Source: JAFGLZ01 sp964390905
GTDB taxonomy: Bacteria; Planctomycetota; Phycisphaerae; UBA1845; JAFGLZ01
Assembly: GCA_964390905.1 (NCBI GenBank)
Contig: CAYMLO010000040.1
Span: 1-64,000 of the forward strand
Length of the DNA: 64,000 nucleotides
Direction: 5' to 3'
The translations under genes were made by a program, and so were the position numbers. Shown here piece after piece: positions 60,189 to 64,000 of the stretch; the stretch's first letter is position 1, and each line of letters starts with the position of its first letter. The notes beneath the pieces are model-generated. The model was not told the origin of the DNA. It was given only the letters and a program-made list of their open reading frames with translations, and made no database searches.

Positions 60189-61253
60189 ATGCCCTCGATC
60201 GAGATCCTCGAGACCGGTCGGTTGGACGAGCGGGATTCGGCGTTTCCGCAGGCGGTCGAGTTGCCGAATCAAGACATCCTCTGCTCGTTCAGCGTCGGCG
60301 GCGGACCGGAGGTGCACGGCGGAACCGACTGGGCGCGGTCCACCGACGGCGGCCGAACGTGGCGCGTCGAGGGCACCCTCCTGCCGCCGACCGACAAGCC
60401 AAAGACCAGCAACTTCCTCAAGCTCACACTCGCCCCGGACGGAAGCACCGTCTACGCGTATGGGGCACGGCTGTACCGCACCCCGGGCCAGAAGTTCGGT
60501 CACGGCCGGCGCGAGGCCGTGCTGTGCGTGTCTGACGATTGGGGGCGCACCTGGTCAGGCCCGCGCGTCGTCCCGATGCCGGTCAGCTGCCCGTTGGAGA
60601 TCTCGCACGGCGTGTTGCCGCTCTCGTCGGGGCGGCTCCTGGCGCCGGCCGCGACACTCCCGGACATGGACCGCTTGGGCGAGCAGGTCTTCGTGGCCAT
60701 CTCCGACGACGGGGGCCTGACTTGGCCGTCGCACAGCGTCGTGTTCGAGGATCCCGACAGGCGGCTGGGCTACTTCGAGCAGAAGCTCGCCGAGCTCGAG
60801 CCCGGTCGGGTTCTGGCCACGGCGTGGACGGTCACGCTCGGCGACGTGGCGGATCGGCCCAACAGCTACACCATCTCCGATGACGGCGGCACGACGTGGG
60901 AGCCGGTTCGTTCGACGGGTATCGACGGCCAGACGCTCACGCCGCTCTGGCTGGGCGGCGATCGGCTCCTCGTCCTCTACAACCGTCGGTACGGGCATCA
61001 GGGCATCGTGATGGCTCTGGTGGCGCTGACGCCGGAGACCTGGGTCTGTCACTACGAAGACCTGCTGTACGACGCACGGCGCAGACGGGATCGCCCGTCG
61101 GACGTCACGTCCGGCGTCGAGGAGTTCGACACGTTCGAGTTCGGCTTCCCGACCGCCATCAGGCTGCACGACGGCACGATCTCGGCCACGCACTGGTGTC
61201 GGGAGGAGGGAACCTTCGGGATTCGCTGGACGAAGCTGCGCGTCGATTGGTGA
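60189..61253 (+). CDS. Sialidase-fold (BNR repeat) glycosidase-like protein
   Basis: 354 residues from ATG 60189. Four Asp boxes are readable: STDGGRTWR, SDDWGRTWSG, SDDGGLTWP and SDDGGTTWE. The start IEILETGRLDERDSAFPQAVELPNQDILCSFSVG is typical of exo-alpha-sialidase-like propellers, and a late ALVALTPETWVCHYEDLLYD completes a sixth blade. No signal peptide. It resembles the protein at 49492 in fold but not closely in sequence. It probably belongs to the same glycan-degradation set as the GH2 gene upstream. Confidence 0.88.
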   Translation: MPSIEILETGRLDERDSAFPQAVELPNQDILCSFSVGGGPEVHGGTDWARSTDGGRTWRVEGTLLPPTDKPKTSNFLKLTLAPDGSTVYAYGARLYRTPGQKFGHGRREAVLCVSDDWGRTWSGPRVVPMPVSCPLEISHGVLPLSSGRLLAPAATLPDMDRLGEQVFVAISDDGGLTWPSHSVVFEDPDRRLGYFEQKLAELEPGRVLATAWTVTLGDVADRPNSYTISDDGGTTWEPVRSTGIDGQTLTPLWLGGDRLLVLYNRRYGHQGIVMALVALTPETWVCHYEDLLYDARRRRDRPSDVTSGVEEFDTFEFGFPTAIRLHDGTISATHWCREEGTFGIRWTKLRVDW

Positions 61254-61335
61254 TCTGCGAACATGGCCTGCAGAATGGAATTCCGCCCCGGCAGCGCCGA
61301 CCGGACATCGTAGGGTCGGGGCACGAGGAAACGCC

Positions 61336-62817
61336 ATGAAGCGAAACGGAACGCTCGTCGCGTTGTGTCTGGTGTTGGGTCCGACCGCCCCAGCCGCAGC
61401 GCCCAACGTCATCGATATCGCCGATCGGCTGGAGCTGTTCGTCGATGCGTTCCTGATCGACACGGTCAAGGGCGTCACGCGCAGGCTCCACGCGCCGCAG
61501 AGACGCGAGGTGGCCATCAAGTTCGACAAGCCCTGGGAGGGCGGCGCGTGCGGGTACCCAACTGTCTTTCAAGACGACGGCGTCTATCGCATGTACTACC
61601 GCGCGCAGGACGTGGTCGGACCGTATATCCGCTTCCCAAACATGTACGGACCCGAAGTGACCTGCACCGCCCAGAGCAAGGACGGGATCCACTGGACGCG
61701 TCCCAAGCTGAACCTGTTCGTCGGCGAGTTCACGAGCCGGTACGGCAAGAAATTCACCGTCGGCCGGGACAACAACATCGTCTGGATCGGCAAGGGACGG
61801 CTGGTCGACACCACGCACAACTTCTCGCCGTTTCGCGACACGAACCCGGCCTGCAAGCCCGAGGCGCGGTACAAGGCCTTCGCCCGGATGTTCGACGGCA
61901 AGGTCGCGGGCCTGCTCGCGTTTCAGTCGCCCGATGCGATCCACTGGTCGCTGATGCAGGACGCGCCCGTGACCACCGAAGGCCGCAACGACACCCACCC
62001 GGCCGTCTTCTGGGACTCGGTTCGGAAGCGATACGTCGAGTTTCACCGGGGCAACATGCGACGCGGCTACCGCGATCTGATCACGTCGACGTCCGAGGAT
62101 TTCCTGCATTGGACGCCCGACCAAGAAGTCACCTACGGCAACACGCCGAACGAGCACCTCTACAGCCCGAAGGTCGTCCCGTACTTCCGGGCGCCGCATA
62201 TCTACCTCGCGTTCCCGATGCGGCTGGTAACAGGGCGGGTGTGGGTCAAGCAGCACCCCGAGCACGAGATCTCCGACGCCGTGTTCATGTCGTCGCGCGA
62301 CGGCGTCCGCTTCGACCGGAGTTACATGGAAGGTTGGATCCGCCCCGGCCTGGATCCCGAGCGGAAGTCGTGGATCCACGGCAACACCGAACCGGCGTGC
62401 GGACTCCTTCAGACCGGTCCTGATGAGCTGTCGGTCTACTGGATCGAGTGTGCCGCCCAGGTGGGCTCGATCGCCCAGATGCGACGCGGCACGCTGCGGC
62501 TGGACGGCTTCGTCTCGATGCACGCGACGTACGCCGGCGGCGAGTTCGTCACCAAACCATTGAGATTCGCCGGCCGTCGTCTGGTCATCAACTTCGCGAC
62601 GTCCGCCGCCGGGGCCGTCCGCGTGGAGATCCAGGACCCGACCGGCAAGCCCCTCCCCGGCTTCGAGTTGAAACAGTCGCTCCTCACGTACGGCGACGCG
62701 ATCGAGCAAGAAGTCCGCTGGAAGTCAGGCCCCGACGTCGCCCCCCTGGCCGGCAAACCCATCCGCCTGCGGTTCGTGATGAAGGACGCCGATCTGTACG
62801 CGATACGGTTCCGCTGA
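61336..62817 (+). CDS. Secreted beta-propeller glycosidase-like protein, paralogue of the 31364 gene
   Basis: 493 residues with a signal peptide (about 1-22, APAAA-PN). The mature start LELFVDAFLIDTVKGVTRRLHAP and the C-terminal sandwich ending IRLRFVMKDADLYAIRFR match the layout of the 31364-32842 protein. Propeller strands include VFQDDGVYRMYYRAQD, CTAQSKDGIHWTRPKLN, YKAFARMF, AFQSPDAIHWSLM and SSRDGVRFDRSYMEGW. This five-bladed fold is found in GH43/GH32/GH68-like enzymes and in inactive relatives. Role in extracellular glycan processing is inferred. Confidence 0.8.
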   Translation: MKRNGTLVALCLVLGPTAPAAAPNVIDIADRLELFVDAFLIDTVKGVTRRLHAPQRREVAIKFDKPWEGGACGYPTVFQDDGVYRMYYRAQDVVGPYIRFPNMYGPEVTCTAQSKDGIHWTRPKLNLFVGEFTSRYGKKFTVGRDNNIVWIGKGRLVDTTHNFSPFRDTNPACKPEARYKAFARMFDGKVAGLLAFQSPDAIHWSLMQDAPVTTEGRNDTHPAVFWDSVRKRYVEFHRGNMRRGYRDLITSTSEDFLHWTPDQEVTYGNTPNEHLYSPKVVPYFRAPHIYLAFPMRLVTGRVWVKQHPEHEISDAVFMSSRDGVRFDRSYMEGWIRPGLDPERKSWIHGNTEPACGLLQTGPDELSVYWIECAAQVGSIAQMRRGTLRLDGFVSMHATYAGGEFVTKPLRFAGRRLVINFATSAAGAVRVEIQDPTGKPLPGFELKQSLLTYGDAIEQEVRWKSGPDVAPLAGKPIRLRFVMKDADLYAIRFR

Positions 62818-62951
62818 GTCGCCCGACGCGGCTTTGCGGACGGTCCGGCGGCATGGTAGCCTACAAGCGGGTCTCGGGGTCCCGGGAATCCTGAAACATC
62901 ACGAGGGGACAAGGATTCCCGATCTGCGGGCGTGAGTAGGACGAGCCGACG

Positions 62952-64000
62952 ATGATGGAACACAGAGAACTGGCCGAGGCGTACGTAGAAGTCATCGAGG
63001 CGTGCCTCAGGCGGCCGGAACTGATCGCGAGGCTCCTGGGGCTCTGTCGACGTGCCAGGGACGAAGGGGAGGCCGCGTGGGAGCGGTTCTTCCAAGGGCG
63101 GATCCAGCAGGAGAGGGAACAGCATCAGGATGCCCTCGCGCAGTTCGAACGAGCTCTGCGTCTCGACCGTGACCACGTGTTCGCGTTCTTCTCAAGGGGA
63201 GCCAGCCTAGACGCATTGGGCCGCACTGAGGAGGAGATGCGCGTCTACGACGAGGTCGTCTCTCGCTTCGGCGCGTCGGAGGAGGTGGTTGTTCAAGAAC
63301 GGGTGGGAGCGGCCCTGGTCAACAAAGGCGTCGTGCTGCACAGACTGGGGCGCTTTGGCGACGCCATAGGGGCTTTTGACGAGGCGGTCTCGCGGCTTGG
63401 CTCGTCGGAGGCACCTCTTCTCCTAGTGCGGGTGGGAGTGTCTCTGTTTAACAAGGGCAACGTGTTGCGGGACCTCGGGCGCCTCGACGATGCTATAAGC
63501 GCCTTCACCGACGCGGTCCTGCGGCTTAGCTCCTTGGTGGAACTCTTTGCCCTGGAGCTGGTGGCAAAGTGCCTGGTCAACAAAGGGAACGTGTTGGGGC
63601 GGGTGAGACGGTTCAACGACGCCATTGCGGCATACGATCAGGTGGCCTCGCGTTTCGGCGAATCAGAGGAGCCGCCGCTTCGGGAGCAGGTGGCGCTGGC
63701 CCTATTCAACACAGGTGTTTCCTTGGAGGCGCTAGGACGCTTCGACGATGCCATACGGGCCTACGACCAGGCGATCTCGCGCGCTGGGGAGTCAACCGAA
63801 GACGCCTCCAAAGAGCTTCTGGTTCAGGCTCTGGCTTACAAGGCACAAGTCCTCGGACGGCAGGGAAGGAAGAAAGAGGCCTTGCGATGCCTTGAGGAGG
63901 GGGAGCGGCGAGATTCGGGCAGTTTCTTCGTCCGACAGACGCGTGCGCTGCTCCTGGACCGGGACGACAAGGCCAAGCCAGCGGACAAGGCGGCGGCGAG
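62952..64000 (+). CDS. Tetratricopeptide repeat protein (partial, runs off the window)
   Basis: The frame stays open from ATG 62952 (a TAG is 5 codons upstream) to the window end, at least 349 residues. After an N-terminal helical region (MMEHRELAEAYVEVIEACLRRPELIARLLGL) come TPR units of about 44-46 residues with consensus ALVNKGxVLxxLGRxxDAIxAFDxAVSRxGxSEE, about six copies. The tail (residues about 330 on) turns basic and Ala/Lys-rich. Such arrays are protein-interaction scaffolds; the C-terminal effector, if any, is outside the window. Confidence 0.85.
   Translation, partial: MMEHRELAEAYVEVIEACLRRPELIARLLGLCRRARDEGEAAWERFFQGRIQQEREQHQDALAQFERALRLDRDHVFAFFSRGASLDALGRTEEEMRVYDEVVSRFGASEEVVVQERVGAALVNKGVVLHRLGRFGDAIGAFDEAVSRLGSSEAPLLLVRVGVSLFNKGNVLRDLGRLDDAISAFTDAVLRLSSLVELFALELVAKCLVNKGNVLGRVRRFNDAIAAYDQVASRFGESEEPPLREQVALALFNTGVSLEALGRFDDAIRAYDQAISRAGESTEDASKELLVQALAYKAQVLGRQGRKKEALRCLEEGERRDSGSFFVRQTRALLLDRDDKAKPADKAAA

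Noticed and set aside
1..64000. tRNA, rRNA, replication origin or prophage module
   Set aside because: No cloverleaf or rRNA sequence was recognised, there are no dnaA-box clusters or phage structural genes, and the S74 proteins have exported bacterial context rather than phage tail neighbours.

Overview
The window looks like a draft (gapped) chromosome segment of a high-GC Planctomycetota-like bacterium, probably Phycisphaerae-like. The pointers are a PEP-CTERM protein, Tat-exported Gfo/Idh/MocA oxidoreductase, PIG-L deacetylase, Rne/Rng ribonuclease behind a PTS phosphorelay, many secreted glycan-active proteins, and intergenic space full of short dispersed palindromes and direct repeats. 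This is inference from gene content; no rRNA or tRNA gene was seen. Two runs of N (1502-1601 and 55469-55478) are assembly gaps, and both lie inside genes and break the reading frame.

Layout. 77-3013 (minus): a membrane protein with a PH/GRAM-like region, and a surface lipoprotein with InlB-type B-repeats and PPC domains. 3574-12768 (plus): a GT-C-like membrane glycosyltransferase, then a tight set of two giant paralogous fibre proteins (15-residue GG repeats plus C-terminal peptidase S74 chaperone), a small exported protein with a Cys-Gly/TM/Arg tail, and a membrane alkaline-phosphatase-superfamily enzyme. 12822-17991: PIG-L deacetylase, Tat oxidoreductase, and a subtilase with two PKD domains. 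18720-22204: alpha/beta hydrolase, GT2 and GT4 glycosyltransferases.

22480-29475 is a housekeeping regulatory block behind a good sigma70-like promoter: DUF502 membrane protein, hibernation factor HPF, a PtsN-like EIIA, HPr, enzyme I, a DUF2344/TIGR03936 protein and an RNase E/G. No sugar permease is present, so this is most likely a regulatory phosphorelay linked to ribosome hibernation and RNA decay. It is followed by a coiled-coil lipoprotein and MobA.

31364-46953 is a mosaic: a secreted beta-propeller protein, flavoprotein, a membrane-anchored NACHT ATPase with about 13 regular HEAT repeats (possible defence sensor), a 1 kb repeat-filled spacer, a serpin, GNAT, nucleotidyltransferase, two ABC-2 permeases without an ATPase, a formylglycine-generating-enzyme-like PEP-CTERM protein, a transposase remnant, a methyltransferase and an SGNH hydrolase. 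A 41-bp copy of the end of the second permease at 45791-45831 shows that this part has been rearranged.

47219-62817 is a glycan-utilisation-like region: oxidoreductase, radical SAM enzyme, two sialidase-fold proteins, a GT-C-like membrane protein, two large secreted toroid-like proteins, a BASS-family transporter translationally coupled to a GH2 glycosidase, and another secreted beta-propeller protein. A TPR protein runs off the right edge.
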